Part shown: piece after piece, positions 33,920 through 42,082 of the stretch
Layout: the number at the start of each line of letters is the position of its first letter
Position numbering within the stretch: the stretch's first letter is position 1
Origin: Rhizorhabdus dicambivorans
Lineage (GTDB): Bacteria > Pseudomonadota > Alphaproteobacteria > Sphingomonadales > Sphingomonadaceae
NCBI RefSeq assembly: GCF_002355275.1
Contig: NZ_CP023451.1
Span: 124,001 to 188,000, forward strand
Direction: 5' to 3'
Length of the DNA stretch: 64,000 nt
Notes under the pieces: generated by a model
Told to the model about the DNA's origin: nothing
Seen by the model: the letters and a program-made list of their open reading frames with translations, nothing else
Databases searched by the model: none
Position numbers and translations under genes: made by a program

Positions 33920-35218
33920 TCAGGATCGGTAGAACGCTTCGACGATCAGGCGCCAGATTTGTTCATCCTCAACGTCCTTCGGCGTGATTGAAAGAACGGG
34001 AGCGATCTGTTCAAGGCTCCGGCGAGCAGCCAGCTTCGGGATACGTAGCTCGACGCTCGTCTCCTCTAGAGCTTGCACTATGAATCGTCGAATCTCACCA
34101 GTAAGACGCGAGCGCGCTTCGAGGAGGAATTCCGGTCGACAGCTTCCAAGCGGGGTCAGCCGGTCAAAAACTGGCTTCTCAATTGCTAGTTCGATGCCAT
34201 CTTGCATGAGGCGGTGCCTCGATCGGAGGAGGGCTCTCAACAAGGTCCTATGGAAATTGCTATCGACCGGTATGAACCTCAGACCCGAATAAATCGGTTG
34301 GGCGTAGGCTCGCAGTGGCGCATAGCCTTGCGCTTCGGGATATTGGCCGATAACGACAATCACCAGATACGGCCCTGTGATCGAGTTATCCCGCACCGAT
34401 GGCGACTGGACGCGATTGGCGACTGCGATCGGCTCGGATCCTGCCGGAAAGATCGTCGAGCCTTTGAACGACTTGGCAAAGATCGTGAGAAAGCCTTGGG
34501 GTGCATGGCCGCGCGGCCATCGGCGAGATAGCGCTCGGATGCCTGCGAAGGCCCGCCTGCTGTGAAGCGCGTCGCCGTGAGTCCAGAGAACACGATCGAG
34601 TTCGATTCCAGGGGCAACTTCGATCCTCGCGGCGGCCGCTGCGAGCAGCTTGAACTCCGCGCCGATGGCACGCTCTGACGGCTCCTGATCGCTGGGGACG
34701 GCAATGTTGAGACCGGCATTGGCGATCAGCCTCCAGAGCAGGCGGGCGAGGCGCGGAACGGAAGCACTTCGCGTGCGGTCGTCGCTGGCGTCGTCATCTG
34801 GTCGTTGAGCGAGCTTTTCCGGCGCCGGGCGCAGAACCTCGAAATAGCCGACGGGGGGGTCTGCCGGCGTCTGGGCTCTCCGCGTTTCCGTGATGCGGTT
34901 CGTGGCTTGGTCCCGAAAGAAGGGACAGGACGAAACGTGTTCGGGCCGGTTTGTGCTTGTGAGCCGCCGCAGGTAATAGGTCTCCGCTTCCGACAGGAAC
35001 GCGGGTGTCAAAATGGGTGGTGCCTGTTTGGTGCCACGGCAGTTGCAGGCAATCCACTTCGAGCCGATACGCGCCTGCTGCACCAACGTGATGCCGGCCT
35101 CTTCGTCATGTCGGGATCCTTCACCGATGTACCAGCGCACGAGAGCCGCCCGAAGGGGGAGCGGAAGGGGGATGCGAGCGGCGTCAAGTCCGTCGCTATG
35201 GCGATCAATCAACCACAT
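33920..35218 (-). CDS. Hypothetical protein with N-terminal Cys cluster, conjugation-region associated
   Basis: A 432-residue soluble protein. Near residues 58-105 it has Cys-x-Cys (IACNCRGTKQAPPILTP) and a later EHVSSCPFFRD, a spacing that could bind zinc or resemble the small Cys/His fingers of some mobile-element proteins. The rest is Arg/Ala-rich with mixed helix and strand, without membrane segments (ITGPYLVIVVIGQYPEAQGY is the most hydrophobic piece). I do not recognise the family. It is the only large unknown gene in the transfer region, transcribed away from the T4SS operon. Confidence 0.7.
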   Translation of the reverse strand: MWLIDRHSDGLDAARIPLPLPLRAALVRWYIGEGSRHDEEAGITLVQQARIGSKWIACNCRGTKQAPPILTPAFLSEAETYYLRRLTSTNRPEHVSSCPFFRDQATNRITETRRAQTPADPPVGYFEVLRPAPEKLAQRPDDDASDDRTRSASVPRLARLLWRLIANAGLNIAVPSDQEPSERAIGAEFKLLAAAAARIEVAPGIELDRVLWTHGDALHSRRAFAGIRALSRRWPRGHAPQGFLTIFAKSFKGSTIFPAGSEPIAVANRVQSPSVRDNSITGPYLVIVVIGQYPEAQGYAPLRAYAQPIYSGLRFIPVDSNFHRTLLRALLRSRHRLMQDGIELAIEKPVFDRLTPLGSCRPEFLLEARSRLTGEIRRFIVQALEETSVELRIPKLAARRSLEQIAPVLSITPKDVEDEQIWRLIVEAFYRS

Positions 35219-35255
35219 GGACTAACCTGTCGAAGCGGGTTTCGATCCGATCGTC

Positions 35256-35277
35256 CCTGAAGCGTTCAGGATTGACA
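35256..35277 (+). promoter_or_regulatory. Inverted repeat next to a -35-like TTGACA
   Basis: CCTGAA-GCG-TTCAGG (35256-35270) is followed one base later by TTGACA (35272-35277), 53 bp before the lytic transglycosylase start. No convincing -10 box is visible at 16-18 bp, so this is a tentative operator/promoter. Confidence 0.35.
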
Positions 35278-35329
35278 ACAATATTCGCCCTGACCTCCAC
35301 TCCCCATGAGCACGGCTAGGAGGTGCGAA

Positions 35330-36310
35330 ATGAGATCAATCTTGCTCGTGGCGGTCGCCCTATCCGTTGCCTTTCATGGCTCGGAAGCCGGTGCCAGCCA
35401 AAAAGGCAGGGAGCGCAGGTCGGTGGAGGTGATCGTGATGGGGACGGAGCCAGCGCCGAGGGGATCTGCTGTCGATGCCACAGCTCCGCGCGCAGAGGAT
35501 AACGGAGGCAATCGTCAAGTGACGGCTTCCAATTCGCTTCCTACGGCATTTCGGACCCATGACCTGAGCAGGCGTTGGGTCGCCTTTGAGATGGCGAACA
35601 GCTTCGCTGCGGCGACAGCGCAAACCGATCCCAATGACCAGGATCCCTTTGCGCATGTAGGAGTCGCGTCAACTGCGCCTCTTCAGTCGCAGGACGCCGT
35701 GTCATTCACTTCCCCAATAGCAATCCCAGGTTGGATGCGCGAGGGTGTGGTCTTCTCGAGTGTTCCAACGAGTAGTGCGCCGGGCTGCGCCCCAAGCGGC
35801 TATCGACCGGCGAGTTTCCTTGATTCCCGCACCGAATATAGACGATCCGGATACTATGAGATGATGAGCAGCATCGCTTGTGAGTACGGCATTCCGGTCG
35901 GCCTCTTCGATGCGATGATCATCCGGGAGAGCGGTTACAAGGCAGGGATCTATTCGCCAAAGAACGCTTTCGGATTGACGCAGCTCATGCCCGGCACGGC
36001 CGCCGACCTTGGAGTCAATCGCTACGACGTCGAGCAGAATCTGCGAGGCGGGGCGCGATACCTCCGGCAGCAGCTCGATCGCTTCGGACAGGTCCACCTG
36101 GCTCTTGCAGCCTATAATGCCGGACCGAGCCGCGTGAGGGACGGGATGCTGCCGCGGATCGCCGAGACCCAGGCCTATGTCGATAACGTGCTTCTAAATT
36201 GGCGACGTTTGGCGGCGCTGCCGCCGCGGGCGACGGTCCAGGTCATGTCGGAGCTCGCTGCCGTGCGGCAGCAGCACAGAGCCCGAAGGGTAACAGTTTT
36301 TTCGTACTAG
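35330..36310 (+). CDS. Periplasmic lytic transglycosylase, VirB1-like
   Basis: A 326-residue SLT-family enzyme that opens peptidoglycan for the conjugation machine. A signal peptide is at the N-terminus (RSILLVAVALSVAFHGSEAGAS). The catalytic domain is in the C-terminal half: Glu200 in IIRESGYKAG, then FGLTQLMPGTAADLGV, NLRGGARYLRQQLDRF and LALAAYNAGPSRV. AGGAGG precedes the ATG at 35330, which is preferred to an in-frame ATG at 35306. The long Ser/Pro-poor linker (about 25-185) is not recognisable. Confidence 0.9.
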   Translation: MRSILLVAVALSVAFHGSEAGASQKGRERRSVEVIVMGTEPAPRGSAVDATAPRAEDNGGNRQVTASNSLPTAFRTHDLSRRWVAFEMANSFAAATAQTDPNDQDPFAHVGVASTAPLQSQDAVSFTSPIAIPGWMREGVVFSSVPTSSAPGCAPSGYRPASFLDSRTEYRRSGYYEMMSSIACEYGIPVGLFDAMIIRESGYKAGIYSPKNAFGLTQLMPGTAADLGVNRYDVEQNLRGGARYLRQQLDRFGQVHLALAAYNAGPSRVRDGMLPRIAETQAYVDNVLLNWRRLAALPPRATVQVMSELAAVRQQHRARRVTVFSY

Positions 36311-36945
36311 GCGAGAAGCGGATCGAGCAAGTCCGTGGCCATCGTCGACATCCACAAGAGCAGGCTGAGGGTGGAAATCTGAGCGAGTTGTACCCGCCGA
36401 GCCATCACGGCACTGACCTCCTTGACTAGCTTCTCAACTACCGCTTGTCGTAGCGGCCCGGCCCACTCCTTGCGTACCTCTGTGCCATCCATCCCTTCGA
36501 TTTCGTCGAGCGCCGCCACGAGCATCGCCGGGAGGCCTTTGAATAACTCGGCGAGCATCACAAGCGAGGTTTGGAAGCGCTCGTCGAGGAAGAGGGCTGG
36601 ATCACTGTAGGTCTCGATCGCGATCATGGCTTGCACGATGTTGATGTCCAGGGCGGCCAAAACCTGCTGGAGTTCATACACGAACATCGGCGCGCGCTTA
36701 GCGGGATCACTGTGAAGTAGGAGACCGAGACGCGTTTTGCTGATGCCGGTCTTCAGCGCCAGCTTGCGTTGGCCTACATTCTGTTCAGACATTGCTTCGA
36801 GGATCAGCGGGATGAAGTCCCACTGCTCGACCCTGGCCGGAACGCAGCCATCGTCGGAAGCTTCGATATGGGCAAGCGATGACAAGTCATGGCCCCCTTT
36901 TGCACGCAAGGCCTGAAACGAAACACACAGGCAGTGACTTAGCAA
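36307..36945 (-). CDS. Helix-turn-helix regulator, XRE-like
   Basis: A 212-residue protein with an HTH of the Cro/CI type near residues 45-100 (DFIPLILEAMSEQNVGQRKLALKTGISKTRLGLLLHSDPAKR, then MFVYELQQVLAALDINIVQA). The C-terminal half is helical with a hydrophobic end (TLSLLLWMSTMATDLLDPLL). The first about 30 residues look poorly conserved and a later start is possible. Being convergent with the transglycosylase and close to the T4SS promoter region, it is a candidate regulator of transfer. Confidence 0.7.
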   Translation of the reverse strand: MLSHCLCVSFQALRAKGGHDLSSLAHIEASDDGCVPARVEQWDFIPLILEAMSEQNVGQRKLALKTGISKTRLGLLLHSDPAKRAPMFVYELQQVLAALDINIVQAMIAIETYSDPALFLDERFQTSLVMLAELFKGLPAMLVAALDEIEGMDGTEVRKEWAGPLRQAVVEKLVKEVSAVMARRVQLAQISTLSLLLWMSTMATDLLDPLLA

Positions 36946-36986
36946 GCCTCTGCATTTTGTGCGCCTGCAGCAAAAGCCAGCAGCAA

Positions 36987-37451
36987 CTATCTTAGCGGGA
37001 CTATCTTCTCGTTACCCAGTTCTTCGCTGATCGCAGATTTTCGTGGCGGATTATCTGTGCCCTCCAATCCCAGTCGCTCAAGAACGCGCGCAGCTTTCTG
37101 GCCGACCACGTAGTGGAAGAGCATGATCGAAAGTGTGTCCCCCAAGCTTATTTCGGACCCAAGCCCCTCAGAGATGAGCTTCTTTACTGCATCCAGGCTG
37201 TCGGCACTTGATCTGGTGATGGTCAGATCGATTCGAATGTCGCCTGTTGTAGGGATCGCCGACAGATGCTCCCGGATTGTTTCAGGTGCATGGTCCTCCA
37301 GCGCACACGGCAACCCGATCCGATCGGAAACCAGATTTCCGAGGGTCTGATAGCACCTGGTTTCGTTCGAACGCAGGCGCAGGCTCTCCGTCGTCAAATT
37401 GAAGAAATGCTCCGATATGTCGAGCGCGAGGGTGCACTGATCTCCTGTCAT
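36987..37451 (-). CDS. Hypothetical protein, possible regulator partner
   Basis: A 154-residue soluble protein with no signal or membrane segment (DQCTLALDISEHFFNLTTESLRL..., ISLGDTLSIMLFHYVVGQKAARVLERL). It is 41 bp upstream of the XRE-like gene on the same strand, so both are probably co-transcribed. No family is recognised. Confidence 0.6.
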   Translation of the reverse strand: MTGDQCTLALDISEHFFNLTTESLRLRSNETRCYQTLGNLVSDRIGLPCALEDHAPETIREHLSAIPTTGDIRIDLTITRSSADSLDAVKKLISEGLGSEISLGDTLSIMLFHYVVGQKAARVLERLGLEGTDNPPRKSAISEELGNEKIVPLR

Positions 37452-37611
37452 GGCACCTGCACCTGGCTATCCTCCATCCTTAGCTGTGGTTCGATAACGT
37501 AGACACGATTAAGCCGGGCTGACGGGATCCCCCCGAATCCGGTTAGCGATTCTAACTTCGCCCGTCATTGATCGCAATTAGAGGCGCGGACGCCGAATCA
37601 AAAATTCGTCT

Positions 37612-37694
37612 GCCCCGAGAAATGGGGCGGCGTGCCCCAGATAGTGGGGCGAGCTGCCCCGCATGCCGGGGCGCGCCGCCCCGGCCATCGGGGC
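37612..37694. repeat. Four tandem 22-bp units with GCCCC-N7-GGGGC palindromes
   Basis: Four copies of GCCCC-N7-GGGGC start at 37612, 37634, 37656 and 37678, an exact 22-bp period. Only the G/C arms are conserved; the seven centre bases (GAGAAAT, AGATAGT, GCATGCC, GGCCATC) and the five-base spacers differ. Two helical turns per unit place all arms on one face of the DNA. It lies 135 bp before the pilin gene, in a 377-bp gap (37452-37828) without genes, and looks like an operator or iteron array for a dimeric protein. Confidence 0.85.
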
Positions 37695-37778
37695 AGGGTC
37701 CGATCAGACTCACATAAAATTCGTTTGCGAGACCGTGCCGTCGGGAACTGCGTTGCCGCCGATCGCTCGCCGGGACCA

Positions 37779-37820
37779 CCCTTCAATTGGGCGCGGGTCA
37801 GTCGCGTTCCGTTTGAAGGG
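37779..37820 (+). promoter_or_regulatory. Stem that could mask the ribosome site of the pilin gene
   Basis: CCCTTCAA (37779-37786) and TTGAAGGG (37813-37820) form an 8-bp perfect inverted repeat around 26 bases. The right arm contains the GAAGGG ribosome site, 8 bases before the ATG at 37829. In the mRNA the stem would hide that site, suggesting translational control of the first T4SS gene. Confidence 0.45.
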
Positions 37821-37828
37821 AAACTCTC

Positions 37829-38149
37829 ATGCAGTCTGTCATAAAGTACAGCGGTCGTGCGGAGCTGGCGATCTTCGCTTTGGTCGCACTCGCGTTCGCG
37901 CTCCTGCTCTTTGCCGGCCCGGCCCTCGCCGGTGCCGACACGACGTTCGATACGGCGCTCACGAAGTTCACCGACTTCCTCGAAGGGTCGGGCGGCAAGA
38001 TCATCACCGTCCTGTCGCTCGCGGGCGGCATCGTCGCGTTGGCCTCAGGCCGCTTCTCGATGGGCCAGATCGCCATTCCTGTCGGCGTCGGTGTGGGTGC
38101 CGGGACCGGCATTCCGATCGTCACCTCCACCGTCACGGCAACAATCTGA
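37829..38149 (+). CDS. traA: F-type conjugative pilin TraA
   Basis: A 106-residue prepilin with a long basic/hydrophobic leader (ELAIFALVALAFALLLFAGPALAGAD) and a mature part of two hydrophobic helices (KIITVLSLAGGIVALASG and IAIPVGVGVGAGTGIPIVTSTV) separated by a short polar turn, as in TraA pilins of IncA/C and SXT-type systems. It is the first gene of the traLEKB-type operon, as expected. Confidence 0.8.
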   Translation: MQSVIKYSGRAELAIFALVALAFALLLFAGPALAGADTTFDTALTKFTDFLEGSGGKIITVLSLAGGIVALASGRFSMGQIAIPVGVGVGAGTGIPIVTSTVTATI

Positions 38150-38207
38150 ACAGTCCAAGGGTCGGCCGGAATAGCAGATCCGGTCGGCCTGCGGGGAGGG
38201 TGGTGAT

Positions 38208-38498
38208 ATGGCCGCGGACAAGTACGTCGTTCCGTCTCATCTGGATGATCCCGAGCTAATCGGGCTGTGGACGCTGGATGAGTTCCTAGCGATGGTTTTG
38301 CCATTCGTCTGGGGTATCCTGTCTCAGCATATTCTCATTGGCATGTTGCTTGCGGGCGCAGGCTGGTGGGGACTGAAGAAGGCTAAGGCAGGACGGGCGA
38401 TCTCCTGGCTGCTTCACATGGCCTACTGGCATCTTCCGGCCGGCTTCACCGGCATGAAGGCCACACCGCCCTCCTATCTCCGGCTGATGGCGGGCTGA
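38208..38498 (+). CDS. traL: T4SS protein TraL
   Basis: A 96-residue inner-membrane protein of the TraL (VirB3-like) family: YVVPSHLDDPELIGLWTLDEFLAMVLPFVWGI, a second hydrophobic stretch and a short basic tail (WHLPAGFTGMKATPPSYLRLMAG). The order pilin-traL-traE-traK-traB is the hallmark of F-type mating-pair formation. Confidence 0.9.
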   Translation: MAADKYVVPSHLDDPELIGLWTLDEFLAMVLPFVWGILSQHILIGMLLAGAGWWGLKKAKAGRAISWLLHMAYWHLPAGFTGMKATPPSYLRLMAG

Positions 38499-38499
38499 G

Positions 38500-39066
38500 A
38501 TGGAAATCTCCTACACCCACGCTCAAAGCCAGCGGGTCCTGAAGCAGCGCAACCTGCTTGTGATCGTCGCCGGCGTCCTTGGCAGCCTGTGCGCCATCCT
38601 CGGTCTTGTGACAGTCACGCGCGACAGGGAGATTGTCCTTCAACCGATCCTGGCATCGCCGTTGGTCGTGAACTCTTCAGGTGTCTCGCGGCAGTATCTC
38701 GAGCTGGTCACCCGCGACACCGCGGTGCTGACGCTCGATCGCAGCCCGGCGAATCTCGAATACTGGATGAAGTCGGTACTCGATATCACCGCGCCCAGCG
38801 CGCAAGGAAAGATCCGCGCCGACCTGATGAAGATCGTCAACGAGCAGCGCGGCTCGTCGATCGCCCAGTTCTTCACCATCCAGACTATGGAGCTGGATAC
38901 GAAGAATCTGCGGTCGACCGTCACCGGCGACCTGCACACGATCGTCGGCAACAAGGTCGTCTCCAGCGAGCGCCGCTCCTTCCGCTTCGATTGGCAATAT
39001 TCCGGACTGTCCCTGAAGCTCGTGGGCTTCGGAATGGTGACGACCGGCAAGGAAAAGGATCAGTGA
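38500..39066 (+). CDS. traE: T4SS protein TraE
   Basis: A 188-residue VirB5/TraE-type protein with one N-terminal membrane helix (NLLVIVAGVLGSLCAILGLVTV) and a periplasmic domain (YLELVTRDTAVLTLDRSPANLEYWMKSVLD). It follows traL by 1 bp, and its stop overlaps the traK start (TGATG). Confidence 0.9.
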   Translation: MEISYTHAQSQRVLKQRNLLVIVAGVLGSLCAILGLVTVTRDREIVLQPILASPLVVNSSGVSRQYLELVTRDTAVLTLDRSPANLEYWMKSVLDITAPSAQGKIRADLMKIVNEQRGSSIAQFFTIQTMELDTKNLRSTVTGDLHTIVGNKVVSSERRSFRFDWQYSGLSLKLVGFGMVTTGKEKDQ

Positions 39067-39875
39067 TGTCGGTCTACATCATCGGCAGCGCCGCGACCGG
39101 CGCGGTCTTCCTGTCGCGCTATTATTGCATCGTGAGCCGGATGATCGGCGTTGCCCTAGTCGCCGTGAGCTTCTTCCTCATCACCTCCCCGGCTTGGGCG
39201 GACCAGACGGTGATGGCAGCCGACGGCAGCCAGGTTGATTGCGCAGCGTCGGCAAAGGATCTCACCAGGATCAGCTTGGTCGAGGACGAGTTTGCGTCGG
39301 TCTCGAAGATCTCGACCGGCAATCCGCAGGATGACTTTTCCGTCGTCAACGAACCGGTGCGGGGAGACATCTACCTCTCGGTGCCGGAGGGCTTCGCGCG
39401 CCCGGCGCTTTCGTTCTTTGCGACCAGCAAGCGCGGCTACGTCTACAAGATCGTGTGCCGGATCGCCGGCGAGCAGGCCGTGCAGCTCTTCATCTCCAAT
39501 CCGGCGATCGCGAAGGCCAACGTGGAGGAGAATGGGGCGCCCCAGGCGGTGGTTGCAACCAGCCCGCAGGAAGCGGCGGTCGTCCTCATCCAGGCGATGT
39601 ATTCAAACAGCGTCGCCGATGGCTACGAGATGCGCCAGCGCACTCTGCGGCCGGTCTATGTCGGCAATCTCAAGGTCCAGATGATCGCTGAATATCGGGG
39701 GTCGGAACTGACCGGCCGCGTGCTGCGCATAGAGAATCGCGGCGGGGAAGCCGTCACGCTGACGGAGAGCACGGTCGCGCCGAGCAGTGCGCTCGCCGTG
39801 TCGATCGCCGAGCCGAAGCTGGAACCTGGGAAGGTCACCACGGCCTACCTCGTCTCACAAACCGGGAGGCAGTGA
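39066..39875 (+). CDS. traK: T4SS outer-membrane-complex protein TraK
   Basis: A 269-residue secreted TraK (VirB9-like) protein. The ATG at 39066 overlaps the traE stop; the signal peptide proper is MIGVALVAVSFFLITSPAWA, so an internal ATG at 39141 is an alternative start. The C-terminal beta domain (YVGNLKVQMIAEYRGSELTGRVLRIENRGGEAVTL) is typical. With TraV and TraB it forms the core complex. Confidence 0.9.
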   Translation: MSVYIIGSAATGAVFLSRYYCIVSRMIGVALVAVSFFLITSPAWADQTVMAADGSQVDCAASAKDLTRISLVEDEFASVSKISTGNPQDDFSVVNEPVRGDIYLSVPEGFARPALSFFATSKRGYVYKIVCRIAGEQAVQLFISNPAIAKANVEENGAPQAVVATSPQEAAVVLIQAMYSNSVADGYEMRQRTLRPVYVGNLKVQMIAEYRGSELTGRVLRIENRGGEAVTLTESTVAPSSALAVSIAEPKLEPGKVTTAYLVSQTGRQ

Positions 39876-39876
39876 C

Positions 39877-41217
39877 ATGGCCTGGAATGACTTCCTAAAA
39901 CGCAATCGTGAGCCGTTGGATGGCAGCGATACTGAGGGCGTCTCGCCCATCTCGGCCGACCTGTCCGCGAACGAAAGCATCCGAAAAAAGCAGCGCATGC
40001 TGCTCGCCGGGGTCGCCGGCGTCGGCCTGGTGGCATCGTCCTTCTGGATCTTCGGCGGCGACGAGAAGGCGACCGGTACGAACGACGACGGGACCGCGAA
40101 GGTCGAGGTGTCGACCAAGGACATGGTCAACAAGAATCTCAACCAGCAGGAGTGGATGGCGCTCTCCGAAAACCAGATGCAATCGGTCGAGAATCAACTG
40201 AAATCGGTCAACGGCCAGCAGCAACGCCTGGACCAGCTTTCGCAGCAGGTCGAACTGCTCAAGGGGGAAAATCAGGCGATGCGGGCGGACGGCTCGCGCG
40301 TCCTCTCGGCTTATCAGCAAGAGAATGAGGCGCTGCGCCGACAGGTGGCTTCCGCCCGAACTACGCCGGCGCCAGCGCCCGCGACCGGGCCGGGCGCGAT
40401 GTACGGGCCCAACGGGACCCAGGCCTATCAGCGTCCGGATGGGCCGAACGCGTCTGCCAATGGTCGCCCGATGCCGATGGGAGGCGCCGCCGAGGTCAAG
40501 CTGGTCAGTTTCCAGACCGCAGATGCCGGCAATGCCACGCGCGTCGCTAAGGGAACGACCACCTTCAGCGACAGCATCAACTATCTGCCGCCCAACAGCT
40601 TCGCCAGTGCCAAGGTCATAGTCGGCGTTGACGCGAGCGCCGGCGTCAACAGCCAGACCGACCCCTTGCCGGTCGTGCTTCGCGTCACTGGCCCGGCCCG
40701 TTCCGTCTATCAGAACGGGCGCCTCCTAACGACCAAGATCGAAGGCTGCCTCGTGAACGGTGCCGCCCGCGGCGAGCTCTCGAGCGAGAAGGTCTACGTC
40801 AAACTGCAAAAGATGACGTGCCCGCAGCCTGGCGGGCGCTACGCCGTCTCCGAGGTCAAGGGGTTCATCGCCTTTGGCGGCAAGACAGGGGTGCGCGGCC
40901 GAGTGGTCAGCCGGGAAGGCTCGCTTGCCATGCAGGCGTTTCTGGCCGGTCTGGTCAGTGGTGGCGGCAACGCTCTCAACACCGCTTTCAATCAGCCGCT
41001 CGCCAGCATCAGCACCGACGGGGAGGGGGGCGTCAACCGCACGCCCAACTTCGGCAGCGTCGGCCTGCGCGCGCTCGGCGGCGGTGCCGCGGAATCGGGC
41101 AAGGACGTCTCGAAATATCTGATCGAGCGGGCCGAGCAATATCAGCCCGTGATCGAGATGCCGACCGGCATCGATGTCGAAATCGTTTTCCTGGAGGGTG
41201 TCTATGTCCGCAATTGA
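39877..41217 (+). CDS. traB: T4SS core protein TraB (VirB10-like)
   Basis: A 446-residue bitopic protein linking inner and outer membranes. N-terminal membrane helix (MLLAGVAGVGLVASSFWIFGG), a coiled coil (NQLKSVNGQQQRLDQLSQQVELL), a Pro-rich segment, and the C-terminal VirB10-like domain (FASAKVIVGVDASAGVNSQTDPLPVVLRVTGP, YRVSE-like AVSEVKGFIAFGGKTGVRGRVVSREG). The ATG at 39877 follows GGGAGG. Confidence 0.93.
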   Translation: MAWNDFLKRNREPLDGSDTEGVSPISADLSANESIRKKQRMLLAGVAGVGLVASSFWIFGGDEKATGTNDDGTAKVEVSTKDMVNKNLNQQEWMALSENQMQSVENQLKSVNGQQQRLDQLSQQVELLKGENQAMRADGSRVLSAYQQENEALRRQVASARTTPAPAPATGPGAMYGPNGTQAYQRPDGPNASANGRPMPMGGAAEVKLVSFQTADAGNATRVAKGTTTFSDSINYLPPNSFASAKVIVGVDASAGVNSQTDPLPVVLRVTGPARSVYQNGRLLTTKIEGCLVNGAARGELSSEKVYVKLQKMTCPQPGGRYAVSEVKGFIAFGGKTGVRGRVVSREGSLAMQAFLAGLVSGGGNALNTAFNQPLASISTDGEGGVNRTPNFGSVGLRALGGGAAESGKDVSKYLIERAEQYQPVIEMPTGIDVEIVFLEGVYVRN

Positions 41218-42082
41218 TCGTCTGCGAAAGCTGCGCGCGTTCGCTCGCCCGGCGCCGATTGTAGCGGCCGCTGCCGCGCTCGGCGTTGCCGGAATCGCTC
41301 TTGCAGCCGATGTCGCCGGCAAGGATGACGCCAAGGTCAGCCTGCTCCTGAAGACCAGGCTTCCGAAGACGCCGATCAACAAGCTCGATTGCGATAAGAT
41401 CGACGGGCTGTGCGAAGTCACCTCGGGCGCGAACCTCTTCTACGTCAATCATGGCGCGCGCTATCTGATCATCGGTCGTGTCTACGATATGGAGACGCGC
41501 CAAGACCTGACCGCGGCGCGGCTGCTCGAGATCAATCCGGACATGCTGGTGGGCGGGGCCGCCAAGGCGAACGCCGCGGTATCCGATGACGGCGAGGCTG
41601 GCGAAATCGCAGCGACGGCGCGCGGTGTCGGCAAGACATCCGCGCCGGTCCGCCCCGTCTCGCTCAACCTGTCTGGGCTTCCGGCCGACGGGGCCATTGT
41701 CTGGGGCAACCGGTCGGCCAAACAGAGCATCACCATCTTCACGGACTTCCGTTGCGGTTATTGCAGGGCGCTCGCCAGCGTCTTGCGCGGCATGGATGTG
41801 AAGGTGGTCGAGCGTCCGATCTCGGTCCTCGGTAGCCGCGACATCGCCGACCGCGTCTATTGCTCCAAAAACCAGGAACAGGCGCTGCATGCCGCCTATG
41901 CCGGTGAGCCATTCAAAGCGCCGGCGAGCTGCGACACCAAGGGGCTCGATGCAAACGAGCGCTTCGCGCGCGAGCATGGGCTTAATGCGACGCCAATCAT
42001 CGTTCGGGGTGATGGCGCCGTCCTGGAAGGATATCGGCCCAAGGAGTTTCTCGAGGCCTGGCTGCAGGGGACGCGGTCGTGA
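41204..42082 (+). CDS. dsbC: DsbC-like periplasmic disulfide isomerase
   Basis: A 292-residue thioredoxin-fold protein with an N-terminal signal or anchor, an N-terminal dimerisation domain typical of DsbC/DsbG (TPINKLDCDKIDGLCEVTSGANLFYVNHGARYLIIGRVYDM) and the active site FRCGYCRAL (CGYC). Found in many F-type T4SS operons, where it folds Cys-rich proteins such as TraN, TraU and TraH. The ATG at 41204 has GGAGGG upstream and lies in the traB end. Confidence 0.9.
   Translation: MSAIDRLRKLRAFARPAPIVAAAAALGVAGIALAADVAGKDDAKVSLLLKTRLPKTPINKLDCDKIDGLCEVTSGANLFYVNHGARYLIIGRVYDMETRQDLTAARLLEINPDMLVGGAAKANAAVSDDGEAGEIAATARGVGKTSAPVRPVSLNLSGLPADGAIVWGNRSAKQSITIFTDFRCGYCRALASVLRGMDVKVVERPISVLGSRDIADRVYCSKNQEQALHAAYAGEPFKAPASCDTKGLDANERFAREHGLNATPIIVRGDGAVLEGYRPKEFLEAWLQGTRS

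Noticed and set aside
37612-37694. CRISPR array
   Set aside because: Units are 22 bp with only 5-bp arms conserved, spacers are 5 bases, and no cas genes are present.
37598-37844. Short frames on both strands across the hairpin array
   Set aside because: They only translate the G/C repeats and lack start signals.
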